NCBI RefSeq assembly: GCF_900005615.1
Contig: NZ_LN832559.1
Coordinates: 93,501-157,500 of the forward strand
From: Paracoccus aminovorans
Lineage (GTDB): Bacteria > Pseudomonadota > Alphaproteobacteria > Rhodobacterales > Rhodobacteraceae
Direction of reading: 5' to 3'
Length of the DNA: 64,000 nt
Shown: positions 53,301 through 62,155 of the stretch, one piece after another
Position numbering within the stretch: the first letter of the stretch is position 1
Layout: the number at the start of each line of letters is the position of its first letter
The notes under the pieces: generated by a model
Told to the model about the DNA's origin: nothing
The model's input: the letters and a program-made list of their open reading frames with translations, nothing else
Database searches by the model: none
Position numbers and translations under genes: made by a program

Positions 53301-54913
53301 TGCCCTCGGCGTGGATCGATGTCTCGGGCCTGACCGGCGCTGTCGATGGCTATGTGATCTCGGCGCTGGAATCGCCCCGCACCTCGATCACCATGCTGGC
53401 GCGGCATTTCGGCTTCGATGCCGTCGAGAGCGAGGGGCGCATTCGCTTCGTCATGCGCGGCAGCGCCCCGGTGGCGACCATCGCCCCGGACGACATGGTA
53501 TCCTCGGGCGCGGGCGACGTCATGGAACTGACCCGGGGCCAGGAGACTGAACTGCCGCAGGCCCTGAAATGGCAGGTGGCGCGCGCGGACGAGGATTATG
53601 ACGGCATCACCGTCGAATCCCGCCGCATCACCGTGGATGCCACGCGCGTCGCCTCCGACAGTTTCCCGGTCGCGGTGCCGCCCGAGGAAGCCGACCGGCG
53701 CTGCCGCCGGGCGCTGATGGAGGCATGGATCGGCCGCGAGACCGGAGCCTTCAGCCTGCCGCCCTCGATGCTGGCGCTGGATCCCGGCGATGTCATCGCG
53801 CTGGATCACGACGGACGGCTTGCCGAGATGCGCATCCTCACGGTTTCCGATGCCGAGGCCCGCAGCATCGAGACCATCCGCCAGGACCGGGATGCCTATG
53901 ACCTGCCGCCCGGAAGCCCTCGCCCGGCTGCGCTTGCCCGGCCGGTCGTGTTCGGTGCGCCGCTGGTCGAGCTTCTGAACCTGCCGCAACTGCGCGAGGA
54001 TGTCGCGCCACACCACCCGCTGATCGCCACCCATGCCCGCCCCTGGCCGGGCCAGATGGCGGTGTTCCGCAGCCCCGAGGCTTCCGGCTTCGAACTGCTG
54101 ACCACAGTCAGCACCCGGGCGCGCATGGGCGAACTGGTGGCCGATCTCCATGCCGGCCCGACCTCTCGGTTCGACTACGGCAACTCGGTCTATCTCGACC
54201 TGCTGTCAGGCACCCTCGAGAGCATCACCGACCTGCGCCTGTTCGCTGGCGAGAACGCGCTCGCCGTCGCGCAGCCAGGCGGCGGCTGGGAGATCCTGCA
54301 ATTCGGCGCCGCCGAACTGATCGCCCCCGGCCGATATCGGCTCTCGCGCCTGCTGCGTGGTCAACGCGGCACGGATGCCGACATGGCAGCCATGGTACCG
54401 GCAGGGGCGCGGGTGGTGGTGCTGGACGCAGCGCTGGCACCGCTGCCGGTGAACGAGGCCGATATGGGACTGCCGTGGAACTGGCGCATCGGTCCCGCAT
54501 CACGCCCGGTCAGCGACGACAGCTATCTGGCGCAAGCCTTCACGCCCCGCGGCACGGGCCTGCGTCCGTTCGCGCCCGTGCATGTCGCGCAGCCGTGGCG
54601 GCGCGCGCGGGTTCCGGGCGATCTGACCATAAGCTGGGTGAGGCGTGACCGCTCGCTCGCCGCCGACAGTTGGAATGCGGCCGAGATCCCCATGTCCGAG
54701 GCTGGCGAGGCGTGGCAGGTCGAGATTCTCGACGGGGCAACCGTCAAGAGATCCTTCCAAGTTGCCACCACCAACGCGCTCTACACCGCGGCGCAGCAGA
54801 GCGCTGATTGGGGCGCGCCGCTCGCCCCCGGTGCGTCCCTCGATATCCGCATTGCCCAGATCGGGCAGGCGTTCGGTGCCGGGGCGGCCCCCGTCACCAC
54901 CCTCTGGTTCTAA
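50399..54913 (+). CDS. GTA TIM-barrel tail-tip protein (megatron, g15-like) (element B)
   Basis: A 1504-residue homologue of 4076-8638 with the same domain order. A 13-residue insertion in the element A protein (around GGRTSWGSGGQIVGG) is absent here. The region at about residues 610-800, lectin/LamG-like (FDMASGEIGFAVDG), is inserted between the two parts of the TIM-barrel domain and is far less similar between A and B than its surroundings. This points to rapid change of the part that meets the host surface. It is followed by the DUF2793 gene with an AGGAGACA site. Confidence 0.88.
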   Translation: MATILLGAVGTAIGGGFGGTILGLSGAAIGGMIGSGIGSMVDSWIVSSLTPGQRIEGQRMDSLRITSATEGVVIPRLYGRMRIGGNIIWATDFREETNVHRQGGGKGGGQKVTTTEYLYYASFAVALCEGTITGIGRIWADGEIVDLSEATWRWYPGSEAQAPDPFIAAKMGVGNTPAYRGTAYVVFEELPLARFGNRLPQLSFEVFRPLDDADTAEGLVPAVTIIPASGEWSYATQIVRKAGDGDSAAENVNAMAGTADMVVSLDRLEAMVPKVESASLVVSWFGDDLRAGSCTIRPKVEMAQKNTTPAWSVNGVSRGDALVVSQDDQGRPIYGGTPADFSVLQAMREMRARGLKVTFYPFLMMDVPAGNTLPDPWSDYAAAIGQSVLPWRGRITCSPAAGFAGTVDKTAAAAVQVDAFFGNAQPSDFAVSGDSVTWTDGPDWGFRRMILHYAHLCAAAGGVDAFLIGSEMRGLTSIRSGASTYPAVAALQSLAAAVRSILGPGTKISYAADWSEYFGHHPGDGSGDVFFHLDPLWADANVDFIGIDNYMPLSDWRDGWEHLDALAWPSIYDRAYLQSNIAGGEGFDWYYASEGDRIAQNRTPIEDSITPGAGGKVITAMPVAAPGISQSPGTSFTTTVPYRSVSITLSCRVQFPALIADGIVFEIGNLSSGMFFGLAGGQLILHEIFSAIGQTRTASTPAASLAGRTADLVAWFDMASGEIGFAVDGNVAATASFGGSVSGTWAANNGAGYGLANGPVSGSSTVTTALPWPGALVSNLSIWSGAIPSFATLPAVAPEPWIFRYKDIRGWWSNPHRNRPGGIPAASLTAWLPQSKPIRFTELGCPAVDRGPNQPNVFHDPKSSESFVPWFSRGWRDDAVQRAYLEATYLFWGDAENNPVSTEYAGRMVEVAECAAWTWDARPYPFFPQLGDIWADGDNWRLGHWLTGRLGAVSLAALVRHLCLRAGMPSAWIDVSGLTGAVDGYVISALESPRTSITMLARHFGFDAVESEGRIRFVMRGSAPVATIAPDDMVSSGAGDVMELTRGQETELPQALKWQVARADEDYDGITVESRRITVDATRVASDSFPVAVPPEEADRRCRRALMEAWIGRETGAFSLPPSMLALDPGDVIALDHDGRLAEMRILTVSDAEARSIETIRQDRDAYDLPPGSPRPAALARPVVFGAPLVELLNLPQLREDVAPHHPLIATHARPWPGQMAVFRSPEASGFELLTTVSTRARMGELVADLHAGPTSRFDYGNSVYLDLLSGTLESITDLRLFAGENALAVAQPGGGWEILQFGAAELIAPGRYRLSRLLRGQRGTDADMAAMVPAGARVVVLDAALAPLPVNEADMGLPWNWRIGPASRPVSDDSYLAQAFTPRGTGLRPFAPVHVAQPWRRARVPGDLTISWVRRDRSLAADSWNAAEIPMSEAGEAWQVEILDGATVKRSFQVATTNALYTAAQQSADWGAPLAPGASLDIRIAQIGQAFGAGAAPVTTLWF

Positions 54914-54927
54914 ACAGGAGACAACCC

Positions 54928-55671
54928 ATGCCTGACACCACAGCGCATCTCGCGCTGCCGTTCATCATGGCCGCGCAGGCCCAGAAGCACGTGACCATGA
55001 ACGAGGCGCTACGACTGCTCGACGGCATCGTGCAGCTATCCGTTCTCGACCGCGATCTGACCGCGCCGCCGGCAAGTCCGGCCGAAGGCGACCGCTATAT
55101 CGCAGCCAGTGGCGCGACGGGCGCGTGGGCTGGCTGGGACCGCAGCATCGCCTACTGGATCGACGGCGCCTGGATGCGGATCCTGCCGAGCGCCGGCTGG
55201 ATGGCCTGGATCGAGGACGAGGCGCAGGCGATCGTCTGGACCGGATCGGCGTGGATCCCGGTTGTGGATGCCATGGGCTTCATCGCGCAGGCAGCCTCGG
55301 TCGCCGTGGCGCGGGAGGCAAATGGCGCGACCACCGGCATGGCGGTGCGGGAAGAAACCCTCTCCGGCCTTTCCGGGGCCAGCCGGGACTCGACCATCGT
55401 GATCCCCAACCGTGCCATCGTTCTCGGTGTATCCGTGCGGACCGTGACCGCGGTGTTGGGGGCCAGCTCCTTCGACTGCGGCATCAACGGCGAGCCCTCG
55501 AAATTCGGCGGTTCGCTCGGTGTGGCCGTGGGCAGCAGCAATATCGGCGTCATCGGGCCGACGGCCTTCTATGCCGACACGCCCGTGCGGCTGACAGCCA
55601 ATGGCGGCAGCTTCACCGGCGGCGCGGTGCGCATTGCCATCCATTACCTGACCTGCGGCCTGCCGGGTTGA
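54928..55671 (+). CDS. DUF2793 phage protein, likely tail fibre/receptor-binding (element B)
   Basis: A 247-residue counterpart of 8653-9396, with AQKHVTMNEALRLLD at the N-terminus and the same C-terminal domain (NGEPSKFGGSLGVAVGSSN). Differences from the A copy are spread, with a small cluster around residues 60-75. Same role suggested: a peripheral tail-tip component. Confidence 0.8.
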   Translation: MPDTTAHLALPFIMAAQAQKHVTMNEALRLLDGIVQLSVLDRDLTAPPASPAEGDRYIAASGATGAWAGWDRSIAYWIDGAWMRILPSAGWMAWIEDEAQAIVWTGSAWIPVVDAMGFIAQAASVAVAREANGATTGMAVREETLSGLSGASRDSTIVIPNRAIVLGVSVRTVTAVLGASSFDCGINGEPSKFGGSLGVAVGSSNIGVIGPTAFYADTPVRLTANGGSFTGGAVRIAIHYLTCGLPG

Positions 55672-55690
55672 ACCCATGGGAGAGAACTTC

Positions 55691-55930
55691 ATGGATACCA
55701 TCCGCGAATGGTGGGGCGCGATCATGGCGGCGACCGGCCTTGGCATCTGGCTCGTGCGGCTTGAGGGCAGCAGCAAGACCGCCCTGCGCGAGGTGGCGCG
55801 GCTGGAAAAGCAGCTCGACGCCGACCGCCAGGCGATTTCCGAGACCCGCAAGGAACAGAACGAGATGCTGCGCGAGATGCGCGCCGACATCAAACGCCTG
55901 CTGGAACGCAGCGGACCCGCCCGCGACTGA
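55691..55930 (+). CDS. Small membrane-anchored coiled-coil protein of the lysis cassette (element B)
   Basis: Seventy-nine residues, one membrane segment (WWGAIMAATGLGIWLVRL) then a coiled-coil (LREVARLEKQLDADRQ). The last 45 residues are identical to the element A protein. Start at 55691 behind GGGAGA. Possible holin accessory; not proven. Confidence 0.7.
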   Translation: MDTIREWWGAIMAATGLGIWLVRLEGSSKTALREVARLEKQLDADRQAISETRKEQNEMLREMRADIKRLLERSGPARD

Positions 55931-55957
55931 CCGACGCCCAACCCGACCATCCACCCA

Positions 55958-55980
55958 CCCCGCCAGCGCGCGGGGTTTTT
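55958..55980 (+). terminator. Rho-independent terminator before lysozyme (element B)
   Basis: CCCCGC (55958-55963) pairs with GCGGGG (55970-55975), then TTTTT. Sequence differs from the element A terminator but lies at the same place. Confidence 0.6.
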
Positions 55981-55995
55981 GCATTGGAGAACAGC

Positions 55996-56655
55996 ATGCC
56001 TGTGGCGAAAGAAACCATCGAACACGTCAAGCGCTGGGAGGGCCTGCGGCTGGAGGCCTATCCCGATCCCGGCAGCAAGGACGGCACCCCCTGGAGCATC
56101 GGTTACGGGCACACCTCGGACCGCTTCATGACAGTCCACAAGGGCCTGAAGATCACCGAGGCACAGGCCGAGGCCGCGCTGGAGCACGATCTGGGCGAGG
56201 CCGAGGATATCCTGCGCCGGCTGGTCAAGGTGCCGCTCACCGATGGGCAAAGGGCGGCGCTGACCAGCTTCGTCTTCAACATCGGCGAGGGGCAGTTCGC
56301 TGGTTCCACCCTGCTCAGAAAGCTGAATGCCGGCGATCATGATGCCGTGCCCGATCAGCTTGCGCGATGGGTCTATAATGACGGCAAGAAGATGACCGGG
56401 CTGGTCAACCGCCGCGCGGCCGAGATCGGCCTGTGGTCGAAGGGCAGTTTTGTCTCGTCGCGCACGGTCGAGGCCGCAGTCCCGCCCCTGGTCGAAAAGC
56501 TGGTCACGCCGGAAGTGCTGACAGCGGCGGGCGGCGCGCTTGCCGGGCTGACCGGGACGCTGCAGGGCGACGGGCCGGTCTCCTTCGCGCTGGCAGCGCT
56601 GATCGTCATGGCCGGGGCCTGGGTGCTGTTCCGGCTGATCAGGCGGGCCTCGTGA
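55996..56655 (+). CDS. GH24 lysozyme endolysin with C-terminal membrane anchor (element B)
   Basis: A 219-residue T4/RrrD-type lysozyme. The catalytic Glu is in KRWEGLRLEAYPD, the Asp/Thr part in SIGYGHTSDRF, and FNIGEG and a YNDGKKMTGLVNRR motif follow. It cleaves the peptidoglycan sugar backbone, in contrast to the peptidase in element A. The last 25 residues form a transmembrane segment (FALAALIVMAGAWVLFRLI). No signal sequence is present at the N-terminus. Start at 55996 with a TTGGAGAA site. Overlaps the spanin gene by one base (TGATG). Confidence 0.9.
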   Translation: MPVAKETIEHVKRWEGLRLEAYPDPGSKDGTPWSIGYGHTSDRFMTVHKGLKITEAQAEAALEHDLGEAEDILRRLVKVPLTDGQRAALTSFVFNIGEGQFAGSTLLRKLNAGDHDAVPDQLARWVYNDGKKMTGLVNRRAAEIGLWSKGSFVSSRTVEAAVPPLVEKLVTPEVLTAAGGALAGLTGTLQGDGPVSFALAALIVMAGAWVLFRLIRRAS

Positions 56656-56873
56656 TGCTGGCCCGCTTCAAGTCCTGGCTGGCCATCGCCGCCGCCGCCA
56701 TCCTGTTCATCCTCGGCGCGCGGCGCAGCGGCGAGAAGGCCGGGCGCGCCAACGAACGCCTCGAAAATCTGGAAAGGACCAATGATGCGCGTCAAAGGAT
56801 GCTCGATGCCGCCAGCCGCCGCCCTCATGATCGCGATGCTCTCGCTGAGCGGCTGCGCGACGGAAAGTTCTGA
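56655..56873 (+). CDS. Rz-like inner-membrane spanin subunit (element B)
   Basis: Seventy-two residues: N-terminal membrane segment (WLAIAAAAILFILGA), then a charged helix ending ALAERLRDGKF, as in the element A protein. The first half differs from A, the second half is close. It contains the start of the Rz1-like gene in another frame. Confidence 0.75.
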   Translation: MLARFKSWLAIAAAAILFILGARRSGEKAGRANERLENLERTNDARQRMLDAASRRPHDRDALAERLRDGKF

Positions 56874-57024
56874 CAACGCCCCCTGCCCGCCCGTGGTGGA
56901 ATACAGCACCGCCGAGCAGACCCGCGCCGCGGCCGAAGTCGAGGCCCTGCCGGAAAGTGCGGTGCTGGTACGAATGATGAGCGATTACGCCGTACTGCGT
57001 GATCAGGCACGGGCCTGCAGGTGA
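56782..57024 (+). CDS. Rz1-like spanin lipoprotein, nested out of frame (element B)
   Basis: Eighty residues with signal peptide and lipobox LSGC; the mature protein is nearly the same as in element A (CPPVVEYSTAEQTRAAAEVE). Starts inside the Rz-like gene behind GGAAAGGACC and runs past its end. Confidence 0.78.
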   Translation: MMRVKGCSMPPAAALMIAMLSLSGCATESSDNAPCPPVVEYSTAEQTRAAAEVEALPESAVLVRMMSDYAVLRDQARACR

Positions 57025-57690
57025 TAGCCGGGCCGGGCACAGCCCTGCGGGAAGCGCCAAACACCTCGACCACAGCATCATGCCCGGCCCGGTTCACGGC
57101 TTCACGGTTTCAAAAAGCGGCAGGGATTCGCTGCGCGGGCATGGTCGCATGAGCAGACCACCTCTGTCGCGCATCAAAACAGGCACAGTTGGGCCCCCTG
57201 GACAGTGCCAGACATACCGCAGGTCATCCTACCGCCGAACGTCATAAAGGGCGGAAACCGGACGGCCCGCGTGAAGCGATCGCGCTGGTTGCGTTAGGCA
57301 CAAGCAGACAGCCGTTGCGACCGCCAGACAGCCGCACAGGGACATGGCCGAGCCGGACATCCGGCCAGCTCGACAACGGCGTGGTGACGGCTGGCGCGGG
57401 CACAACCGGATGCCTCGGCTTGCGTTTTCCGCCAAAGCGTGCTTTGTGCACGTCTCTGCCCGGGGCATTGCGGATTAAGGAAAGCGATGCGCCAAGAATG
57501 GGCCAAAAAGCCGCCCGGCACCGAATAGATGGAACTGTGGTCTACAGCATTGGGCCCGATGGTATCATCTTGCATGCGTGTGCCGGGCTTTATGCTGTTG
57601 CCCAAGGGTATGCAGCGCCGCAGGATACACGCGTGTTCGGAACGCAAGACGCATGATCCAGATGGTCAGCGCCAAGAATGAGGGACGCCC
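57025..57690. other. Noncoding end of phage module, before transporter genes
   Basis: Contains the last stretch shared with element A (57107-57136) and then unrelated DNA. An open frame at 57189-57656 has no family features and uses odd codons. No clear promoter assigned; GAGGGA at 57679-57684 is the ribosome site for the next gene. Confidence 0.6.
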
Positions 57691-59349
57691 ATGACTCAAG
57701 ACCCGCAGGATCCGCAGGCCGACACATCCGAGGTCGAACCGATTCCCGAACCGGAAGGCGAGACAGAGATCATTCAGACCGATTATGACATCGGTCAGGA
57801 CAATTTCAGCGGCTCTGTCGCGCTGGAACTGGACATCCACAAGGTCGTGTTCACGGCCTCTGCCGTCGCGATCATGATGTTCACCTTCCTGACGCTTGCC
57901 TTTCAGAACGATGTCGAGCCGATCTTCGTGGGCCTGCGCGACTGGCTGACCGGCAATCTCGGCTGGTTCTTCCTGCTGTCTGGCAACATCTTCGTGCTGG
58001 TCTGTCTGGGGCTGATCGTGTCGCCCTTGGGCAAGATCCGCCTGGGCGGGCCGGATGCGACGCCCGATTTCGGCTATGTCGGCTGGTTTTCGATGCTGTT
58101 CGCAGCCGGGATGGGCATCGGGCTGATGTTCTATGGCGTGTCGGAACCGCTGTCGCATTATTCGGCGGCCTTTGGGGGTGTTTCGGTCGGTGAAGATGGC
58201 GCCCGCACGGACTGGGCGCCGCTGGACGGGGCCGAGGGTGACGCGGTCGAGGCACGCCGGCTGGGCATGGCGGCCACGATCTTCCACTGGGGCCTGCACC
58301 CTTGGGCGATCTATGCCGTGGTGGCGCTGGCGCTGGCCCTTTTCAGTTACAACAAGGGTTTGCCTCTGACGCTGCGTTCGGCCTTTTACCCGATCTTTGG
58401 GGAACGTGTCTGGGGCTGGCCCGGCCATATCATCGACATTCTGGCGGTGCTTGCGACAGTCTTCGGATTGGCAACCTCACTCGGGATCGGCGCACAGCAG
58501 GCTGCGGCAGGGCTGAACTTCCTGTTCGGGCTGAGCACGAGCAATTCGATGCTGATCCTGCTGATCATCTTGATCACGCTGGTGGCCATCGTGTCGATCA
58601 TCCGGGGGCTTGAAGGTGGGGTGAAGGTGTTGTCCGAGGTAAATATGGGCCTCGCGGCGCTGCTGTTGCTGTTCATCATCCTGGCCGGGCCGACACTGGC
58701 AATCTTTACCGGGTTTTTTGACAACTTGCTGGCCTATGGCCGGCACCTGCCAGCGCTGTCGATGCCCTTCGGGCGCGACGACACCAATTTTGCAGGAGGC
58801 TGGACGGCCTTCTATTGGGCCTGGTGGATCAGCTGGTCGCCTTTCGTGGGCATGTTCATCGCCCGCGTCAGCCGTGGGCGCACCGTGCGAGAATTCCTGA
58901 TCGCCGTCCTGATCGTGCCGACATTGCTGTCGGTCCTGTGGATGACCGCGATGGGCGGCACCGCCATCGGGCAGGTTGTCAATGACGGCTATACAGCTGT
59001 GCAGGATGCTGCGCTGGAACTGAAGCTGTTCCAGATGCTGACGCAACTGCCGTTGACCGCCATTTCGTCCTTCATCGGCATCGTGCTGGTGGTGGTATTC
59101 TTCATCACCTCGTCGGACTCGGGTTCGCTGGTGATCGACACCATCGCGGCAGGTGGCAAGACCAATGCGCCGGTCATCCAGCGCGTGTTCTGGGCCAGCT
59201 TCGAAGGCGCGGTCGCCATCGCACTGCTGCTGGGCGGGGGCCTTGCGGCCTTGCAGGCCATGGCGGTGTCCACGGGCCTGCCCTTCACCTTCGTGCTGCT
59301 GGCGGCCTGCTATGCCGTCGTGCGCGGGCTGATGAACGAGCCGCGCTGA
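57691..59349 (+). CDS. BCCT-family osmolyte (betaine/choline/carnitine) transporter
   Basis: A 552-residue integral membrane transporter with the expected 12 hydrophobic segments. The family signature is plain: WTAFYWAWWISWSPFVGMFI followed by ARVSRGRTVREF, as in BetP-type carriers; a Gly-rich stretch FAAGMGIGLMFYGVSEPL lies in TM3. The N-terminal 45 residues are acidic and cytoplasmic. BCCT carriers import glycine betaine or related compounds with Na+ or H+. The C-terminal regulatory tail is short. Its place between lysis genes and att suggests prophage cargo giving osmotic benefit; the substrate cannot be told from sequence. Confidence 0.9.
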   Translation: MTQDPQDPQADTSEVEPIPEPEGETEIIQTDYDIGQDNFSGSVALELDIHKVVFTASAVAIMMFTFLTLAFQNDVEPIFVGLRDWLTGNLGWFFLLSGNIFVLVCLGLIVSPLGKIRLGGPDATPDFGYVGWFSMLFAAGMGIGLMFYGVSEPLSHYSAAFGGVSVGEDGARTDWAPLDGAEGDAVEARRLGMAATIFHWGLHPWAIYAVVALALALFSYNKGLPLTLRSAFYPIFGERVWGWPGHIIDILAVLATVFGLATSLGIGAQQAAAGLNFLFGLSTSNSMLILLIILITLVAIVSIIRGLEGGVKVLSEVNMGLAALLLLFIILAGPTLAIFTGFFDNLLAYGRHLPALSMPFGRDDTNFAGGWTAFYWAWWISWSPFVGMFIARVSRGRTVREFLIAVLIVPTLLSVLWMTAMGGTAIGQVVNDGYTAVQDAALELKLFQMLTQLPLTAISSFIGIVLVVVFFITSSDSGSLVIDTIAAGGKTNAPVIQRVFWASFEGAVAIALLLGGGLAALQAMAVSTGLPFTFVLLAACYAVVRGLMNEPR

Positions 59350-59488
59350 TCCGGCCCTTTCCGGCGCTGCACTATCGCGGTGCCGGACAATCGGCGGGCC
59401 CGGCTCGGCGGCCTGTCGGGAAAATACCCTTTGAAGCCACGCTCCCGCTCTGATCTTGTCGCGATCATACCGCTGCCGGAGCCTGCCG

Positions 59489-61327
59489 ATGACGACGCCC
59501 CAGATCCTTGTCTTTGCGATCCTGGCCACCATGATGGTCCTATTCCTTTGGGGGCAGTTCCGCCATGACATTGTGGCGCTGCTGGCGCTGATGGCCTGCG
59601 TCGTGACGGGGCTTGTCCCCGCCGAAGACGCCTTTTCCGGGTTCGGTCACCCGGCAGTGATCACGGTGGCCTGCGTTCTGATCCTGAGCCAAGGCCTGCA
59701 GAATACTGGTGCCGTGGACTGGCTGTCGCGCGCGGTCCTGCCCGCCAGGGCGGGGCGGCTGACCAGCATGGCGGCGCTGATGGGACTAGGCGCGCTGCTG
59801 TCGGGGTTCATGAATAACGTAGGCGCCATGGCGCTGCTGATGCCGGTTGCGGTGCAGTTGTCTGGCCGGCTGGCCCTGACGCCGGGCCAGGTGCTGATGC
59901 CGCTGGCCTTCAGCACCATCCTGGGCGGCATGACGACGCTGATCGGCACGCCGCCCAACCTGATCGTTTCCGGCTTTCGCGCCGAGGCGGGTGGCAGCCC
60001 CTTTTCCATGTTCGACTTTGCGCCCGTAGGCGTGGCAGTGGCCGTGGCGGGCGTGGCCTTTGTCGCGCTGGCGGGCTGGCGCCTTGTTCCGGCGCGCAAG
60101 GCCGCGGGGGCCGAGGGGTTCGAGACCGGCACCTATCTGACCGAAGTGCGCGTGCCCGAGGGCAGCAAGGCGGTCGGCATGACCCTGCGCCAGTTCGAAA
60201 ACGAGATCGAGAACAGCGAGACGCAGATCGTGGGCTTGGTGCGCAACGAGGTGCGCATGACCGCCCCCCACGGCGGACGGCGCATCCGCGCGGAGGATAT
60301 CCTGATCCTCGAGGCAAATGTCGAAACCCTAGCCAAGGCACTGTCGGCCTTGGGCATCAAGCTGGAGGAGCAGGGATCATCCTCGGGCGACCAGAGGCAG
60401 GAGGACGAGCCAGAGGCGAAGGTGACGGACACAGAGAGTGGCGAGGATAAACCAGAGCTTCGACGGGACGAGGATATCGTCCTGCGCGAACTGGCCGTGC
60501 TGCCCGGATCGAGCATTGTCGGGCGGTCGGCCAGCGATCTGCGGTTGCGCACGCGCTATGGTCTGAACCTTCTGGCGGTCTCGCGCGAGGGGCATCCGCC
60601 CCGGGCGCGGCTGCGGACGATCAGCCTGAGATCGGGCGACCTGCTGCTGATGCAGGGCCCAGCCGAGGTGATGGCGGATTTCATCGACGACACCGGCTGC
60701 GTGCCGCTGGGGGAACGCCATCTGCGCATCCCCGACACGCGCCTGGCCATCATCGCCGGGGCGATCATGCTGGGGTCGGTGGGGATCGTCACCGCCGGGT
60801 TGCTGCCCGCGGCGGCGGCTTTCACGCTGGGGGTCATCGCGTCGATGCTCCTGCGGACCGTGCCGCCGCGGCAGGTCTATACCGCGATCGACTGGCCAGT
60901 GATCGTTCTTCTGGGCGCCCTGATGCCGGTGGCGGGGGCGATGGAGGTGACGGGTGCCGCCGATGTGCTGGCGCGGCTGCTGGTGGACACGGTCGCGCAG
61001 GGCAATGCCATCGCGGCGCTGGCGGTGGTGCTGGTCACCACGATGTTCCTGTCCGATGTGATGAACAACGCGGCCACTGCCGCCGTGCTGTGCCCGATTG
61101 CCATGGGCATCGCGGCCACGCTGGGCGTCAATTCCGACAGCTATCTGATGGCGGTGGCAATCGGCGCATCCTGTGCTTTCCTGACCCCGATCGGGCACCA
61201 GAACAACACTCTGATCCTGGGCCCCGGCGGGTTCCGCTTTGGCGACTACTGGCGACTGGGCCTGCCGCTGGAGGTGCTGGTGGTCGCGGTGAGCATCCCG
61301 CTCCTACTCATAGTCTGGCCGCTATGA
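59489..61327 (+). CDS. SLC13/CitT-type transporter with two RCK_C (TrkA-C) domains
   Basis: A 612-residue membrane protein. Two membrane halves (about 1-210 and 420-612) carry SLC13-type hairpins GFMNNVGAMALLMPVA and LSDVMNNAATAAVLCP, each with a NN(V/A)(G/A)(A/T) motif, and TPPNLIVSG/TPIGHQNNTLI. Between them are two cytosolic RCK_C domains (about 215-300 and 340-415). This architecture is seen in putative sulfate/anion or dicarboxylate transporters. Start 59489 after GGAGCC. Same orientation as the BCCT gene, 139 bp apart, so perhaps cotranscribed. Confidence 0.88.
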   Translation: MTTPQILVFAILATMMVLFLWGQFRHDIVALLALMACVVTGLVPAEDAFSGFGHPAVITVACVLILSQGLQNTGAVDWLSRAVLPARAGRLTSMAALMGLGALLSGFMNNVGAMALLMPVAVQLSGRLALTPGQVLMPLAFSTILGGMTTLIGTPPNLIVSGFRAEAGGSPFSMFDFAPVGVAVAVAGVAFVALAGWRLVPARKAAGAEGFETGTYLTEVRVPEGSKAVGMTLRQFENEIENSETQIVGLVRNEVRMTAPHGGRRIRAEDILILEANVETLAKALSALGIKLEEQGSSSGDQRQEDEPEAKVTDTESGEDKPELRRDEDIVLRELAVLPGSSIVGRSASDLRLRTRYGLNLLAVSREGHPPRARLRTISLRSGDLLLMQGPAEVMADFIDDTGCVPLGERHLRIPDTRLAIIAGAIMLGSVGIVTAGLLPAAAAFTLGVIASMLLRTVPPRQVYTAIDWPVIVLLGALMPVAGAMEVTGAADVLARLLVDTVAQGNAIAALAVVLVTTMFLSDVMNNAATAAVLCPIAMGIAATLGVNSDSYLMAVAIGASCAFLTPIGHQNNTLILGPGGFRFGDYWRLGLPLEVLVVAVSIPLLLIVWPL

Positions 61328-61743
61328 GCGCGTGATCGCGCGTGTAGCCTGCTTGGCTTCGTCAAGCCCCTACGATGGCACGGTCATGACACCGCTTCCC
61401 ATCAGGACCGTCGCCGGACCTAAGTGGTCTGGAGCCGGCCTGATCACGCCCCGGCCGGCAACGCCAGACTGACTATCGTGATCGAAGGCGCCGTGGAACG
61501 GGTGCAAAAATCATCAGTCATGTGGGTCAGGTGACGCCTGCCCTCTGCAGGCACGCCAACAAAGGCCGAGTGCACAATGACGATCCCGACAGAGGCCTCC
61601 ACGACGCTGATCACAGGCATTCAAACCATCACACCTCTTCCCTGCTCTTTGCCCAACTGTCCGCTTACAGTGGCTCGACAATGAAGGTTGGAGCGGCCGC
61701 TCTGGGCCGTTCGTACGTCGACAGGCGGTGTCAGCGCCGCTCG
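61328..61743. other. Noncoding stretch between transporter and small minus gene
   Basis: No gene, repeat or clear terminator accepted in these 416 bases. Small open frames overlap here in several frames without family features. Confidence 0.5.
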
Positions 61744-62013
61744 TCATCGTCCCCGAAACCGGATGACATTATCACCGCGCATGAAGGCGACGGCGCCTTC
61801 TTCCTCGATTGCCTGGATAGCGGCGTTTCTTGCCTCCTTGTCGGAGGCGAACTGATCGTCCCAAACGTGGCTGGTGCCATCCTGGTCGACGACCTCAAGC
61901 ATCCAGTTCTGATCCGTTTCAGCACGGTAGATTTCGATGGAGAAAGGATGGCCGTCGATGATGACACGCTGGCTTTTGCCCGACGTGACTATGTTCGGTT
62001 CTTCTTCGATCAT
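61744..62013 (-). CDS. Small hypothetical protein at right end of element B
   Basis: An 89-residue soluble protein (MIEEEPNIVTSGKSQRVIID) with a beta-rich middle (HPFSIEIYRAETDQNWMLEV) and a helix (DKEARNAAIQAIEEEG). Start set at 62013, where GGGG lies eight bases upstream; a longer frame to 62157 would read through the integrase arm motifs and begin with TTG beside a terminator hairpin. No family recognised; the pattern suggests a single small alpha-beta domain. Confidence 0.55.
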   Translation of the reverse strand: MIEEEPNIVTSGKSQRVIIDGHPFSIEIYRAETDQNWMLEVVDQDGTSHVWDDQFASDKEARNAAIQAIEEEGAVAFMRGDNVIRFRGR

Positions 62014-62122
62014 CTGGTGGACCCCGGCTTGTCGGTATCTGTCCAGTATGCGCCTACCGTCAGCCGGGTCAATCGCCTGCAGCGACGCGGTCTCGCCGCC
62101 GTTTCCCCATGCAGCCCGTTTT

Positions 62123-62141
62123 TGTTGAGTTGGTGTTGAGT
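62123..62141 (+). promoter_or_regulatory. Integrase arm-type site, right end of element B
   Basis: Direct repeats TGTTGAGT (62123-62130) and TGTTGAGT (62134-62141), 11 bases apart, 73 bp from the att core. Same unit and spacing as at 16303-16321 and 16575-16593. Confidence 0.62.
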
Positions 62142-62155
62142 CGTCGGGGAACGGC

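Noticed and set aside
57189..57656. Open frame of 155 codons before the BCCT gene
   Set aside because: No ribosome site, no motifs, mixed composition; likely chance in GC-rich noncoding DNA.
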